From Wolfiporia cocos (Eukaryota; Basidiomycota; Agaricomycetes; Polyporales; Phaeolaceae), in the NCBI GenBank assembly GCA_029448655.1, contig JACCLO010000007.1, forward strand, positions 2,294,001 to 2,358,000: a stretch of 64,000 bases of DNA, given 5' to 3'. Shown here one piece after another: positions 47,812-59,850 of this stretch (its first letter is position 1; each line of letters opens with the position of its first letter). The notes beneath the pieces were generated by a model that ran no database searches, was not told the DNA's origin, and saw only the letters and a list, made by a program, of their open reading frames with translations. Both the position numbers and the translations under genes were made by a program.

Positions 47812-49029
47812 CTACTTTGTTCTCCACAGCATATGCCTAACTGAACCGTAATATGAATAAAAACCACCATCTATCAGAGGAAGAGAATTGATGTGGTCCT
47901 GGACTCTGTCCAGGATCATGCTTGCAGTTGAGTCTTCATCTGGAGCAACATGTTGAAAATGGGTGAATAACACATGCAGAGATAACTCACCTTGCTCATC
48001 TGAAAAACGGACTCTCTTATGAGATGATCTGGACGGCCCTGGATCTTCAGAGCAGTTGGGGCCCCAATTGGGCCGCTTAATCCGTTGGTGGGGGCACAGC
48101 ACGGATTTTGGAATTGTTGATGGTGTCACAGATTTTTGTGGCATTATCTTATATTTTACAGAACACCTTTTGCTGGGGTCGAACCCTTGACTCTTGACGA
48201 CAAAGGCACATGACCGTCTTACAGCGGCACGTTACTTACAGTAGATAACACACGTCTCTGTAGAGTAGATAAGATAGTACATCAGTAGGTTACATAAGCG
48301 TTCCAGACTCCTGACTGGTAGGTGCATGCGCACAGGCCACGTCACTTTAGGGCAAGGGTTACTACTAGGGACTACAGCGCTACTCTAATGTATATAAGCC
48401 TTAGAGTCTGAGGCGATACCTCAGACTCATCAATTTGTACCATGCCTTAGGGCACATTACATCCATCCTGCGCGCTCTCCCTTATAATACTTGCTAGTCT
48501 GTTGAAGTACCTCGACCTCGTCTTAGGGAGTGGTTACCCTTCGTCGACTATATCTAGGGAGTCAGGCTTGTGAGCAGGGACTTAGGCATCGAGGGATGAC
48601 CCAGAAGATGTTATGGGTCAGATGGACCCTCTGCCGCAACACTCAGTCGCTCTGCCAATGGTTTGAAAGCCCAGTCGGGGCGTTTTCGACGAGTTGAGCC
48701 TTGAGCAGCAGTGGCTGCAGTAGTCATGGTGGTCATGGTGGTCACAGTGGTCGCAGTGGTTGTGGTGGTTGCGGTAGTCACATCAATCGCGGTTGTGGTG
48801 GTCATGGTAGTCACGGCGGTCGCTGTTGAGGCCAAGAGTTCATGGTGGAAGCCCCAGTCTGGATGGCGTTTTCTTGGTGGTTGGTTCTGGGTAACAGGCA
48901 TATTGGCCTGCACTACTGAATCCTCTTCATGTGATGTTACAACTTAAGCAGCTAAAGTGAAATGTGAATGAGCACTGCACCTTGTTCCATCTCTATGTCT
49001 TCAGTCTCTTGACCATGGTGAGCAGACAT
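47812..49029 (-). CDS. Two-exon gene of unknown function, split by a solo LTR
   Basis: Exon 1 starts at ATG 49029 (MSAHHGQETEDIEM...) and ends at 48981. A 38-bp intron (48980-48943, GTGCAG...TTAAG) follows. Exon 2 runs from 48942, and the frame continues across the LTR (48124-48620) when it and one GATGG copy are ignored, ending at 47812. The protein has three copies of a K-R-x-P-[DN]-W motif (RHPDWGFHH, KRPDWAFKP, KRPNWGPN), separated by a Thr/Ala-rich stretch encoded by minisatellite DNA, and ends in a more globular segment (MILDRVQDHINSLP...). I recognise no family. The LTR probably disables it. The plus-strand gene to its right begins 467 bp away, facing the other way, and has a similar RPNW motif. 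Confidence 0.6.
48124..48620 (+). mobile_element. Solo LTR, 497 bp, in the minus-strand gene
   Basis: TGTCACAG to GGGTCA, with target duplication GATGG at 48119-48123 and 48621-48625; TATATAAG near 48390. Confidence 0.93.
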
Positions 49030-52000
49030 TGTGCCGTCATCCAGTAATGTAGTGCGCTCCGTACTAGTGTGGAAGTGCAAGTACACAGTAGATGGGGGAT
49101 AGCGGGGAACCAGAGAGGGAGAGAGGTTGATGCACCGTGACAATCTCATAGTAGGTCACACCGTGGAAAGTGGAGGGAAAATCAATCAACAAAGATACAG
49201 GATCAGATAGAAGAACAGAAGCCTGAAAAGGAACCATGAGAATAGAAGTGCTTATGTGAGCGTGAAAACCGGGCATCAAATGAATTATCCCAAAATGATC
49301 ATTAAGCACTTTTGGGGCTGCCCAGGTCTGGGGCACGAGGCTGTTACATGTGAACAAGTTGCGGAGAGCGCGAAGTCGTGGGCTGCGCAGACTGGAATCA
49401 CGATGGCTCTACCTCGAACTGTCACCCCGCTCCTCTGCTCAAGCTCACACTGCACAGCCTACTAGCTTTTGCACCTCATCTTGCACTCGATAACCATGTC
49501 TAGCACCTCCAGCACCATCAGCGTCAACACTATGGCTGCCCACATGGTTGCGGCCTTCAGGGAAGCCCCCAAGATCCGTAAGGGGGAGGCATACGATCTT
49601 TGGGAGACCCAGATGATGGATATGATGGTAAGTGTTTTTGTCTCACTTGTATCTATGGTAATCAACAATACTGTCTTAGGCACAATATACAGTCAAGTTT
49701 CCACATAATAAGCCGAAAAAGGGCAGGGGCTGCCGCTCCTTGTGGCAAGCATTGTGGCTGAGTATTGTGAGGCCAATGACAATGGTAGATCATTCGACAC
49801 GAAAAAAGTGAGGATCAATGACAAATGTATCAAGACCGACAGCCAGGTTTCCTCGGTGGCAGAGGACAGACCAGTCCCAGAAATCAAGGATCTAGGGGAG
49901 GATCAGTGGTAGATTAAAGGTGAGTACAAGAATTCTTCCTTCCATGGATTCACCATCTGAAGATATATGTACAGAATTTGCGACTGGTAAGAAGGGCACC
50001 TCGACTCCCGAGCTTTCAGGCAAAAAACAAGTTTGGGAGGAAGATGGAAATCATGGAAGTGCAGGAGATGTCACTATGGACAAGGCGGGCAGCACAAATG
50101 AGGAGAGCAACAATGAGGAGGGTAACGGTAGCAAGAGCCGCGGCTGTAGCAAGGGTCACAGCCACAAGGGTAGCGAGGGTCACGCCAGTTGCGGCAGTCA
50201 CGGCAGTCGTGATGGTCGCGATGGTCGAAGTCACGAGGGGAGTGAAGTTCACGGTAGTTGCAGAACCGGTGCAGGTCGCAGAACTGCCAGCAGCCACGCC
50301 TCGAGCGCCTCGCATGCGCCCTCAACAGGCCCCTGGTCACAGTCTGTTGACCCAAGGCCATCAAAGCTCAGGAGGACCGACAGCAAGCCGTCATCAGCAT
50401 GGCCGTTGTGCACCTCCAAGTCACCTACTGTGTCAGGCTCAAGGAACTCCAGGAGGCCACCATCAGAGGATGGCAGTGACAGTGATGCTCCACTGCCCTC
50501 AGGGCAAGCCAACCAAGCTGAGGGCCGCTCCATCTGAAAATCCATCCATATCAGTAAGTGATGGCGGGGGGAGGGGAGTTTTCTTTAGCAGAGAAAGCTG
50601 ACACTTTTCCAGGTCCTGTCATGCATCAGCTGCCTGCAGACCCACAGTACCTGCACTGTTGATGTCAGCCGGCGAGCGAGGTGTGAGCATTGCACCATGA
50701 TCAACTCAAAGTGCAACCTGGTCCCAAAGGGGCTCAATGAGAGGGGGCAATTTGTGCCTCTGAGAGGCAACGTGGCACAAGAGATAGCGGCAAAATTTCA
50801 AGAGTGGCTCAAAGACCCGGAACGATGGCCAGAGTGGCTCAACAGACTGAAGGTAATATACTTTGATGGCACAAAATTTATATTCGACAAGACAACACTA
50901 CGGAGTAAGGCAGAACAGTCGAGGTTCCCCCAGCGAGGTGAGCAGTTTCCATTTTTATCTTAACTTGTGCTAGCTCGGCCCAATTGGGATGAAAAGGGTG
51001 ACCATGACGGTGATGATGAGCAGGGAGGTCAGCTCGATGATGAGGAAGATGCTAGTATGTGGGAGCAAGAGGACGAGCAGGATGAGCAAGATTCAGGCAA
51101 TGAGGGCCATGATGAGTACATGCCAATTGCAGATGGGCCAAGTGGGGCTGAATTGTCAACAGAGCTGCAAACCGGCAAGGGGAAGTTGGCGGCATGGCGG
51201 CCAATGGGGGTCATGGAACACGGGACCCAGGGTGACCAAGCGGTGGCCTCTCAAGGGCATCCCAAATCAGTTCTGACCCAGAACACTCAGCCAGGAGGTG
51301 AGTACAAATGCTATTCATTGGTGTGGTGATTCTAATCAGTAGCATTCTCCTATGTGTACCTAGCATCTCGCGACCGCGAACAGCTCCTTCAAGAAATTAA
51401 AGGCCTGAGCAGCCTCATCAAGCAGGTCATGAACAAGGTGGACCACATGGAGGTGTCCATGGGTCAGATTGCAAACAGGCAGGTGGGAATGCAGATAGAG
51501 GTGGAGACCATGCGTCAGAGGGACTTGATGCCAACAGCAATACCTGCAGACCTGTTGGACATTACATCCAGGACCACCTCAGCCATGAACACCACGACTG
51601 GTGTAGGGGCTGCGACTACCATGGCTTGCGTGGATGGCGCGACCACGACTACCGTGGCTGGTGTGGACGGCACAACCATGACCACCGCAACTGGCACAAC
51701 CTGCGTGACCACCGTGACCACGGCCTGCTCAACTGGTGCAACTGTGACCTTTGCGACCATGACCTCTGAGACTGGCATGACTGGTGCGACCATGACCACC
51801 GCAACTGGTGCGACCACCACGACCACCGCCTCCTCAACTGGCGCAACCACAACCTCTGTGGCCACGACCTCCGTGACTGGCACGGCTGCGACGCCCATGA
51901 CTGGTGGGACCATCATGACCAGTGCGACCACTATGGCTGATGTGGTTGTGACCCCAGTCAACGAAGCTCCTGCAAGTATTTTGCTTGCCATCTCCACCAC

Positions 52001-52770
52001 CGCCATCTCCACTCCTTCCACCGTCGTACCCACAAACACCGCACCTGCCTCCATCCCAGCATCTCCTGCTGAAGCCACCACAACTGCCACGGACAATGTT
52101 GCTGAGATCAAACCATATGTGACTGCCTCCCATGTGCCATCCCTCTCTCCCACGGAGCCTGCTGGCTCTCCTGGCCCTTCACAGCAACTACTTACACAGG
52201 CTTTCCATGAGTATGAGACTCTCATGGATGTAGATGAGCTGCCCCCCAGAGCAACACTCTGATTATGAGTCTCAATATAAGTTCAGCGATGGTATGTCCA
52301 CATTTTCCTCAGACTGGAGATGCTCAACAGCGCTGTGGTTACAGATGACTCAAGTTCATTTGGCTCCAACATGGAATTTGGGGCAGATGTCTAAATTCTC
52401 ATTACATGTATATGGCATGGGTGCCATCTTGTATATGCTGTTAGGTCAATGTAAAAATATTATTTGTCTCCTGTTAATGAAATGAATATACCATCACAGT
52501 GTAGGCCACTTACATTATGGGGATCTTGGGCTGGAAAACATGGTGGTTAAGAAGGTGGCGGTGGTTGTGGTGGAACGTTGAGGTAGCAAGTCGCAGGGGT
52601 AACAGATGTTGCAGAGGCAAGTCTTGGGAGTTGCTGTGGTTGCGGTTGCAGCAGTCGCGGTGGTCATGGTCGCCATGGTGATCATGGTGGTTGCGGTGGT
52701 TGTGGTGGTTGCGGTGGTTGTGGTGGTTGTGGTGGTTGCAGTGGTTGCAGGAGTCATGGTGGTCACCGTA
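48700..52770. repeat. Dispersed degenerate GGTGGT/GTGGTTGYG minisatellite
   Basis: Short arrays built on the same ~9-bp theme (GTGGTTGCG, GTGGTCATG, CACGGCAGT, and complements such as GACCACCGC) occur at ~48706-48830, ~50120-50280, ~51560-51950 and ~52560-52760. They lie inside or next to the two genes, on both strands and in several frames, giving Thr/Ala runs in one place and Gly/Ser/His/Arg in another. Confidence 0.7.
49496..52262 (+). CDS. Multi-exon host-type gene with Zn2Cys6-like cluster and repeat-coded linkers
   Basis: The 3' exons are well supported: 50613-50937, 50974-51297 and 51364-52262, with introns 50554-50612 (59 bp), 50938-50973 (36 bp) and 51298-51363 (66 bp) that keep frame. 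The exon at 50613 encodes CX2CX6CX9CX2CX6C (CISCLQTHSTC...CEHCTMINSKC), the spacing of a fungal Zn(II)2Cys6 cluster. Then come a Trp-rich segment (PERWPEWLNRL), an acidic region after ARPNWDEKGD, a short heptad-like stretch (LLQEIKGLSSLIKQVMNKVDHMEV) and a long Thr/Ala/Ser/Met-rich tail. The 5' part (ATG 49496, donor at 49628, exon near 49975-50553) is uncertain; the repeat-coded stretch 50100-50290 changes apparent frame. It could be a DNA-binding regulator, but the family is unknown. Confidence 0.5.
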
Positions 52771-52889
52771 GTTGCCGATAAGGCTCCACCTAAATAGTAT
52801 ACATACTGTGTATACACAGTTGTAACTGTATACCATATACTGTAAATGCACAGCAATTAATAGACAGTATTTCTTCAGTGTTGCATGCA
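52263..52889. other. Intergenic sequence with a minisatellite array
   Basis: Apart from the GGTTGTGGT array at ~52560-52760 I see no gene. The frames in the array are repeat artefacts. Confidence 0.45.
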
Positions 52890-52899
52890 GTACATGGTT

Positions 52900-53320
52900 T
52901 CTGTCTATGATGGTAGCATTGCACTTACATCAGCATTGCCATGGGTGTTTCCCTTCTATGATCATATGAAAGATGCACTTCAGAATTACTGATATGTCTG
53001 CAATTCCACATACCTTCCTTGCAGTTCAGGCAGGTATTGTGAAACTATTAGTGTGCTGCTCATAAGCCATTGAACGCCATATGAATATCCTGGCAACATG
53101 TAAATAGCCTCCTGCTGTTGGATATATGGAGCTCACATTATCATCAGTGTTTCAGTGAGCTCTTTGTCATGCACAATTCACAATGCCGGGAATGAATGGA
53201 AATGGACGGTGTGGGCTCTTTTTGAGCATGTCTTTGAGAGTTACAAGACAAGTGTTTTCCAACTGGCAGATTCACCTCAGGGAGCTCAGCACAGCATCAT
53301 ATGGTCATCACACTTTCTGG
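52900..53320 (+). pseudogene. Probable hAT transposase relic
   Basis: Broken plus-strand frames resemble the C-terminal RNase H-like part of hAT transposases in order: LPWVFPFYDHMKDALQ, then QAGIVKLLV..AIERHMNILAT in a neighbouring frame, then NEWKWTVWALFEHVFESYK. The typical pattern is helix, KL..YY.KA....ILAT.LHP, then W....A..IFEH....Y. It has at least four stops and two frame changes. A solo LTR then interrupts the locus at 53326. The similarity is judged from memory of the family. Confidence 0.45.
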
Positions 53321-53325
53321 ATTAA

Positions 53326-54032
53326 TGTCACGGATAATTAAAGTCGTGCAGCCTTCTCCCCTGGTCTATTGACCTCCATACTTGCGCCTTAAGCGTATTA
53401 CCATAGGCGCTACTGCCTCCCAAAAGTTAGCGAGTCACGTGACCTCAATTTAGTAGGTCACATGATCCACTAACTTCTCAGATTAGATAGCGGCACCAGG
53501 TACCATCACAGGTGCCTTGTCAGGTGACCCTATCTATCCAATCTAAGCCTAGACGTTACTAGGCCCCATAACTATGTCATAGTGACATCATTAGCCTAGC
53601 CCAAGCCTGGCAGCGTCATTACTGACATCATAGTGACCTCATACATCTATATGAGGCCTTTACCAATCCAAGTGAGCTATCTTTAGGGTAGCACACCATT
53701 ATGACACCATATGTCACAATTGGGCTTACTCAGCCTACTATGCACAGACCACCTTAGTTTAGGGCGGTCTTAGCCATCAATAGTGTACATGCTATCTCAT
53801 GTATATAAATACAAAGGCGTCTAGGGCTTATTCCCTAGACTCAACAATCTAAGCGTTCTACCATGAATGATAGGGGCGTTTCCCTTTTCCTTTCCTACTC
53901 CTTTGCTGTATGAGACTATGCGCCATCTAGCCTTTCCAGTTGGATTGGCTCCTCTTAGACGACTAGGACTTGAATTCTACGCCGTCACTAGGACTTGCGC
54001 CCTTCTGCATTGGATGTCACAGGATTGTGACA
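53326..54032 (+). mobile_element. Solo LTR, 707 bp
   Basis: TGTCACGG to GATTGTGACA, with target duplication ATTAA at 53321-53325 and 54033-54037. Same family as 21864-22613. Confidence 0.93.
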
Positions 54033-54173
54033 ATTAAATCTCAGCTGGAGTCTCTGATGGCATACAGCCTGTGCTTGTTTGTACTGAGATACAATGTGGG
54101 AAGAACTGAGAAGGTGGCACAGGGGATCCAAACTAACCACTTGTCTGGTGGAAGGTAAGTGCTATGATAATCG

Positions 54174-54651
54174 TGTCACAGTTTTCTAGGGATTTACCTA
54201 ATTTTTCCCGAATTTATATCAATATTCTCCAACTTGTCTTACAACAAGTCCTATTTAACATAGTTAGAGACCTTAACCATGAAATGTCGCTCTTCTCGAA
54301 TCCTCTCGAAGGTCCTAGAATATTGACTCATAATGCTCTCGTCAGCGGCCCATCGTATATACCGATCGGCCTATGACTCACACGTCATATGACTTACAAC
54401 TAGTCAACGTGACTCATTCCACTGTAAGCGCACAGCCTTACCGCTGGTGCACACAGACCCGTTACTTTAGGGCATGCTTATCTGAACGGCTCCTACATGT
54501 GTATATAAGCTGCTCCTCTAAGGCTTACGACCTTAGAACAATTCATTGCTCTACCCCGCTGCATTAGCTCTTCTACCTACTGCTGCACAGATACATCACT
54601 TGATTTACTAACCCATCCACAAAAGACACATACAAGTGAGTTCCTGGGTCA
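54174..54651 (+). repeat. Element E 5' LTR
   Basis: 478 bp, TGTCACAG to GGGTCA. TATATAAG at 54502-54509; predicted RNA start AGAACAATTCA at 54535-54545. The bases before it are AATCG; the matching copy would lie outside the window. Confidence 0.88.
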
Positions 54652-54653
54652 TT

Positions 54654-54664
54654 TGAATTGTTCT
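54654..54664 (+). promoter_or_regulatory. Element E self-primer binding site
   Basis: TGAATTGTTCT, 2 nt inside the LTR, is the exact reverse complement of 54535-54545. Confidence 0.85.
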
Positions 54665-55167
54665 CTACTACTCCCCCGGCATTATGCTCTGGGAGTTTCT
54701 CTTTCTCTTCAACAGAAGTTTGCAGTGTTTCGTACAGGGATCTGGGGGATCAATCCAGACTCAGTTAGAGTTGCCCAGACCACAGGGCTAAGTGGGTGAT
54801 TTTGCTTCGGCGTCATCACAAAGCCTTGACCCATATGGCTAAAGGGTTGGTCTTATCGCTTCGGTGAAAGATCAAGGGGATAACCTTAGCGTATACGCCA
54901 TTACCTCAGAGTTAACATGTCTTCAAGGGTGGCAACCATTTACATGGTTGAACATGCACAACAATAGGCCCCTTTGAACTTAGATCAGGCATCAGTGCCA
55001 GGATGTGTAATACGTCCAAAAACTGAGTCCCGGTGTGTAATCCACGATCCGGTGTATCCCTATCTATCGACCCTCGTATGAACACCATCAAGAAGTGAAC
55101 ATCAGAAGAAACTTTTTATCTAGATATTTTTATCTAGATACCTTGTCCTTATGTAGTCAACGTAGTC
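54665..55167 (+). ncRNA. Element E leader RNA
   Basis: About 500 nt without a gene. It keeps CTGGGGGAT (54742) and the hairpin GGATGT-GTAAT-ACGTCC (55001-55017), which matches the loop and position of hairpins in the leaders of A (9527-9541), F and G. Another strong stem is CAACCAT/ATGGTTG near 54925-54945. It is shorter than the A leader. Confidence 0.55.
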
Positions 55168-56151
55168 ATGCCCGCTGAACGAACCAACGACAACACCATC
55201 AACCAGGGACCAGTTCCCTACAACACAGCTCGTCGCCCTCACCCGACTAAGAGCACCAACACAGAAGCTGTGAGATTATGCCGATGACAGGCCAAAATCA
55301 AAGCAGCAGCCGAAGATCTCAGCCATCCTTATCGGAAGGATCGCCGAGGTCGCATCCACCTCACTAAGACCAGCATGGGACACGATACCATTGTTTCCCA
55401 CATCCCCGCTCGACTCACACAAGAAGAGCACAACGCCATCCACACAGAAGGTGAAGAAGAATGTCGATGTGCCACAATCCATCCTCATCGGAAGGAGCAG
55501 AAGGAGAAGGCCCAGCAGGAATGCGAAGCTGCGAAGCTCGTGGAGATTGCCGAAAGACTCACACGTGAAAGAGAGGAGAAGGAAGCTTGGGAAGAAGCCG
55601 AGAGACAGCAGCAAGCTTATGAGGATTATATGACATATGGAGAGGGGCGGTTCACAGCTGAGGAACAACTCAAGTGAGTCGAGAACCAAGTCAAGGTTCA
55701 CAGGTGGAAAGATGAGATTCGCAACACCCTCCCAGCTTGGATCGACTGGTGAGACATCACATTCTCGCAAGATCAATGGGCGTCCTACGTCAATGGATGG
55801 CCCATAATGGTGCAAGTAACACACATCATTGACAGGGTCCAGAAGACCGCCAAAGCACGTCACACCACCTGTGACCCCAACTTCCTCCACACCATGCTCG
55901 CCTCATTCGAGGAAATTGAAACCACCGTCCTTAGCTGGAAGCGGTGTTGCTTGGTCAGCCAGACCACCAATGGAAAACGTCGTCGTTTCTTGCACAACAT
56001 GAAGAGGTTGACGATGGGAATCGTTTTCCAGCACGACATAGAAATAGAAATCGAGATCATAGTCAACAAAATCGTGGAATTCAAAATAGCTTTTCCACAA
56101 ATCTTTCTATATGAATTTACAGATGTCGAAATGGCAGAGGACTCGGACTAG
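55168..56151 (+). pseudogene. Element E extra ORF before gag (ORF0), dead copy
   Basis: One frame of 328 codons from ATG 55168 to TAG 56149-56151 with three internal TGA stops (near 55280, at 55675 and near 55750). It is in the same place as ORF0 of element A, between leader and gag. It has a long charged helical stretch (KEQKEKAQQECEAAKLVEIAERL...), followed by a segment with WIDW and MVQVTHIIDRVQKTAK that resembles the A protein C-terminal third (LVDNVKDRARRG..., LDWRTDLARI) in general character. Function unknown. Confidence 0.6.
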
Positions 56152-56370
56152 CGTAGTAATACCTAGGTTGTAAATAGTATAGCAGAAATGCATACTTTCT
56201 GAAAGGCGAATCAAAAGGTGTGACTACCTTCAAGCAACTACATGCAAGATCAAGGACTTTCTAGTATCATTTTTAGGAAGTGGAACAACTGTTGTGTTGA
56301 TACTAACACTTGAATTACAGATAGCAACATGTCAACCCAACAATCCCAGCACCCTTCTTGCGTACCGTCC

Positions 56371-56823
56371 TGTCACAATACCTTGTGACCATACCTGTCA
56401 ACACCCTACTACTCAACGTCCAATGACGTTAATCCCTAGTGACCCTCCATAGACTAAGGGCTTGGTGGGTGACGCAGTCAAGCAGTGTCTGAGCGCAGCG
56501 AGGCAAGGTGGTAGAGTAGGTCTTAGCAACCCATGATAGATTGAACAGTCTGAGGAGTAAGCCTCAGACTGGCGCAGCATATATACATTGAGAGACGCTG
56601 TAACTACTGGCTATATGTCTTGCCCTAAAGCAGTGTGGCCTGTGCGCACGCGCCTAATAGCAGACCAGTAAACGCCTTACATAATACCACATGTGACCTA
56701 CTGTGCAAGGTACCGTAGCTGTCCGCGCGCATGTACTCTAACTGGTCAGGTGACTGGGAACATGAAGTGCTGAGTTCGAGATGAGCGAAGGGAATATATT
56801 TACCATGGCGCAATTCTGCGTCA
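56371..56823 (-). mobile_element. Solo LTR, 453 bp, in element E gag
   Basis: TGTCAC to GCGTCA in plus reading, with target duplication CGTCC at 56366-56370 and 56824-56828; the minus-strand TATATATG near 56583 gives orientation. Related to LTR Y (23583-24080). Confidence 0.9.
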
Positions 56824-57337
56824 CGTCCCCGGTACACACCCCGGTCCGAGTCCACACACCAGTAGGGACTACACCTCCAGGCGGCGAAACAGTTATCGCT
56901 CCTAACACTCAGAGGCTGAGAAACTACCTCCCCAATTTCCTCTGTGAAACAGAGGAAGAAGTCGAAATCAAAATAGAGCCTCTCAGCCTCTACGCTCGCC
57001 TAGCAAGTATGGCTGACAAGCCAGCACTAGGAGATGCATATGGACCTTACCACAGAATTGGCCACAAAGTCCCCAATGAAGTACAGTGGCCAGGAGACAC
57101 GTCTGTCCGAGAGAAATTGGTGGAAGGAGTCATCCAGGACCTCAATGATGTGAGGGATGAGATGGAAATAGGCTGGAACGCAGTCTCCCAGTCGGTTGAA
57201 ATTGGGGCCGTGTATGCTGACCTCACCACACACTACCTCCACTGCCAGCTTGACCAATGCTTTAAACACATGTTTAAAGCCGCAGACCTACAAAGGAACT
57301 ACATCCAGTTCCTTGAAGCACGTATACAGAAGCTCGA

Positions 57338-58394
57338 TGTCACAGATCTAGGTCTGGGGCATTTTTCCGCTATTTTCTGCCATTTATCCGATATTATTAC
57401 GACAACCTATGAGTTATCCCGTACTTATCAGTACATGCCGACATGCCGGTATAACCTAACGGTTATTACCTAAGAACGTAGCGATTACACGCTACTAAGC
57501 CTCTATGACACGGCACTTACACGCTAGTCATCACGCATGACAGGTTCTATGATGAAAGCACGGCAACCTACGTCATAAGACTAGACCTATGGTCTTGTCT
57601 AGCCCATGATGTCACTATGATATCATTACGACGTCATACGGCCTGGCCTCTGGCCTTGCCCAGACTATGGTGCCATTATGGTGCAACCCCCATCATCAAT
57701 TATGAAGTATGACACCATCGGACCAGGCCTACAACCCAGTCCCTTCCATCGCACATCATCATGAAGTCACTATGACGTTGCACCCCTAGACCTTGGGTCT
57801 AGTACGACCTATGATATCATCCTGATGTCATACATGATGTCACCACTACGTCATACGCTCTGGCCCTCCGGCCTAGCTCGACTACGGACATCCAAGAATA
57901 TCTATTGCACCATACGGGCCAATAGCACGACACCATGATGCAATACGACGTCATACAGTCTGGCCTCCGGCCTTACCTAGACTATGGCATCATTATGATG
58001 ACATATGACATCATCTCTTAGTCATGTCCTCCGGGCCGCTGACTATTAGATTATGACTTATGCTCACGTTCCTCTCCCCTTACTGGCTCGACCATTACCG
58101 GCCAGCACGGTCTATTAGGTAGAGTATGACTTATGTCCGGTCACCATAATAGCAGGTGACCTATGATGTATGCACGTGACCTCACGGTCCATGATTACAA
58201 TACAGGATCACATGATGCTTAACGATGTATATAAGAATAGGGCTTAACACCTTTAGACGTTAGTTCTATTCTTCTAGGCGCTGCATGCCCTATAAGACTT
58301 ACCACTTCTTCTGCGCGCCCTGGCTTGCTGCTCTCTGTCCTAGTCCCCTCACCTTGTGGATTAGACGGTGAGTCCCACAGCATTGTCTGTGTCA
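57338..58394 (+). mobile_element. Solo LTR, 1057 bp, in element E gag
   Basis: TGTCACAG to TGTCA, with target duplication CTCGA at 57333-57337 and 58395-58399; TATATAAG near 58228. It contains repeated segments of the form TATGATGTCATTATGACGTCAT between 57600 and 58000. Confidence 0.93.
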
Positions 58395-59850
58395 CTCGAG
58401 ACCACTGCGCCCACACAATCTACCAGTGGGCCGTCTCAAACCGCGATGGACCTTATGGAGGCCTGTCTTCACAAGCTGGAAAAACAACCAGCAGCAACCT
58501 CATCTGTGCAAGCCCTCACCACACTAGAGGCAAAGTCAAGCAGCTCAAAGCACAGCTCGCTGCAGTTCCCACTGGTACAGTCACCACCAGCACAGGACCC
58601 ACAATCACAATCCGGCAACCTGTCAAAAAGCCTCCGACCTTTTCGGGTGACAAGAAGGCCACCCCTGCAAAGGAGTGGCTTCAAAAACTATCCATGTATT
58701 TCAGTGACACCGGCATCACCAACAAACGAGAGCAAATCGTCAAAGCTCTCCGAACACTCACGGGGGTGGCTTTCCAATACCAGGAGGCCCATATCACAAA
58801 GGCGCATGACCCCACTCAGGACCTCAGAACCTGGAAAGAATTTGAGGACCAGATGATGAACACGTACAGGAAGAAGTCCTAGGAAGAAATCACTCGTAAG
58901 GAAATCGAGCATTACTTTGGGGATGGGGGGAAGAAGAAGGCCAAGGTCGACTTCTTCAAGTACGCAGGCCATCTGCGTGTGCTGCAAAGCCACGCTAAAA
59001 CAGAAAATACCACGATGCTGAACAAACTGAAGGATGTTCTACCTGAAAAGGTTACAGATGCCTTCACACTCATCAAGGTAATGTCGGTCACTGCAATCCC
59101 AATGGACTGGGATAAATACCTCAACAAGGCAATCGAGCTATACAAAGTCCAATACCGTCACGAGCCTGCAGGCTCGATATTCCCAGACGAAAACAAGTCC
59201 AAGGTGCCGGAGGCCACAAAGAAGACCTCCACAAATCATATCACAACAACCTCCACCAGTACCTCTGCAAAGAGTACCAGCGGAGGAGCTCCGACCTCGA
59301 ACAAGCAAATACCAGCGGGTGCCCAAGCAGGTGCTTACTGATACAACATCCCTAAGACGACCAAGTGGGTGCTCCGTGCACCCCCACACAAATGCAGCAG
59401 TTGCAAGCGCGACAACTGCACCAACAGTTTCCCCGAATGCAAGTCCAAGCCCGCCGGCCAAGGACCCAACACCGCGGCAAAATCCACCGTCACCACCACC
59501 AGCGGATCACAACCACAAGGGAAGGGACACTACGTCTGAACGGTAACCGAGTGGATACCTGAAGGCGAAGCAGACACCACACCAGCCCCAGCAGCTGCGA
59601 CGGTGTCAGCAGCATTTATCACGGAGGAATTCCCTTCACCTCCTACCATCGACGACTGCTCATTGCCCTCAGTAAGGCAGAGCCCTGCTTCGGATCTGAT
59701 CAATCCGGATTTCTTCTACGAGCACATGTGAAAGCTTGCCCATGTGTGCTCCACAATGTAACTCACAGTACCTGTATATCGGCCCCAGAGAAAATGAATT
59801 ATATAAACACAAATGCTGTGGATGACCCCACTAAGTCATTTTGAATTAGT

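Larger units (their letters stand above)
56329..59731 (+). pseudogene. Element E Gag, split by two LTRs
   Basis: Starts ATG 56329 (MSTQQSQHPSCVPS), is cut by the LTR 56371-56823, resumes in frame (PVHTPVRVHTP), is cut again at 57338-58394, and ends TGA 59729-59731. A helical segment precedes a capsid-like domain (KKPPTFSGDKKATPAKEWLQKLSMYFS, ~58630-58700). The zinc knuckle at ~59392-59440 is CX2CX4CX6C (CSSCKRDNC...C) instead of CX2CX4HX4C. A frame change near 58530, a TAG near 58880 and TGA stops near 59338 and 59537 make it a pseudogene. Confidence 0.85.
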
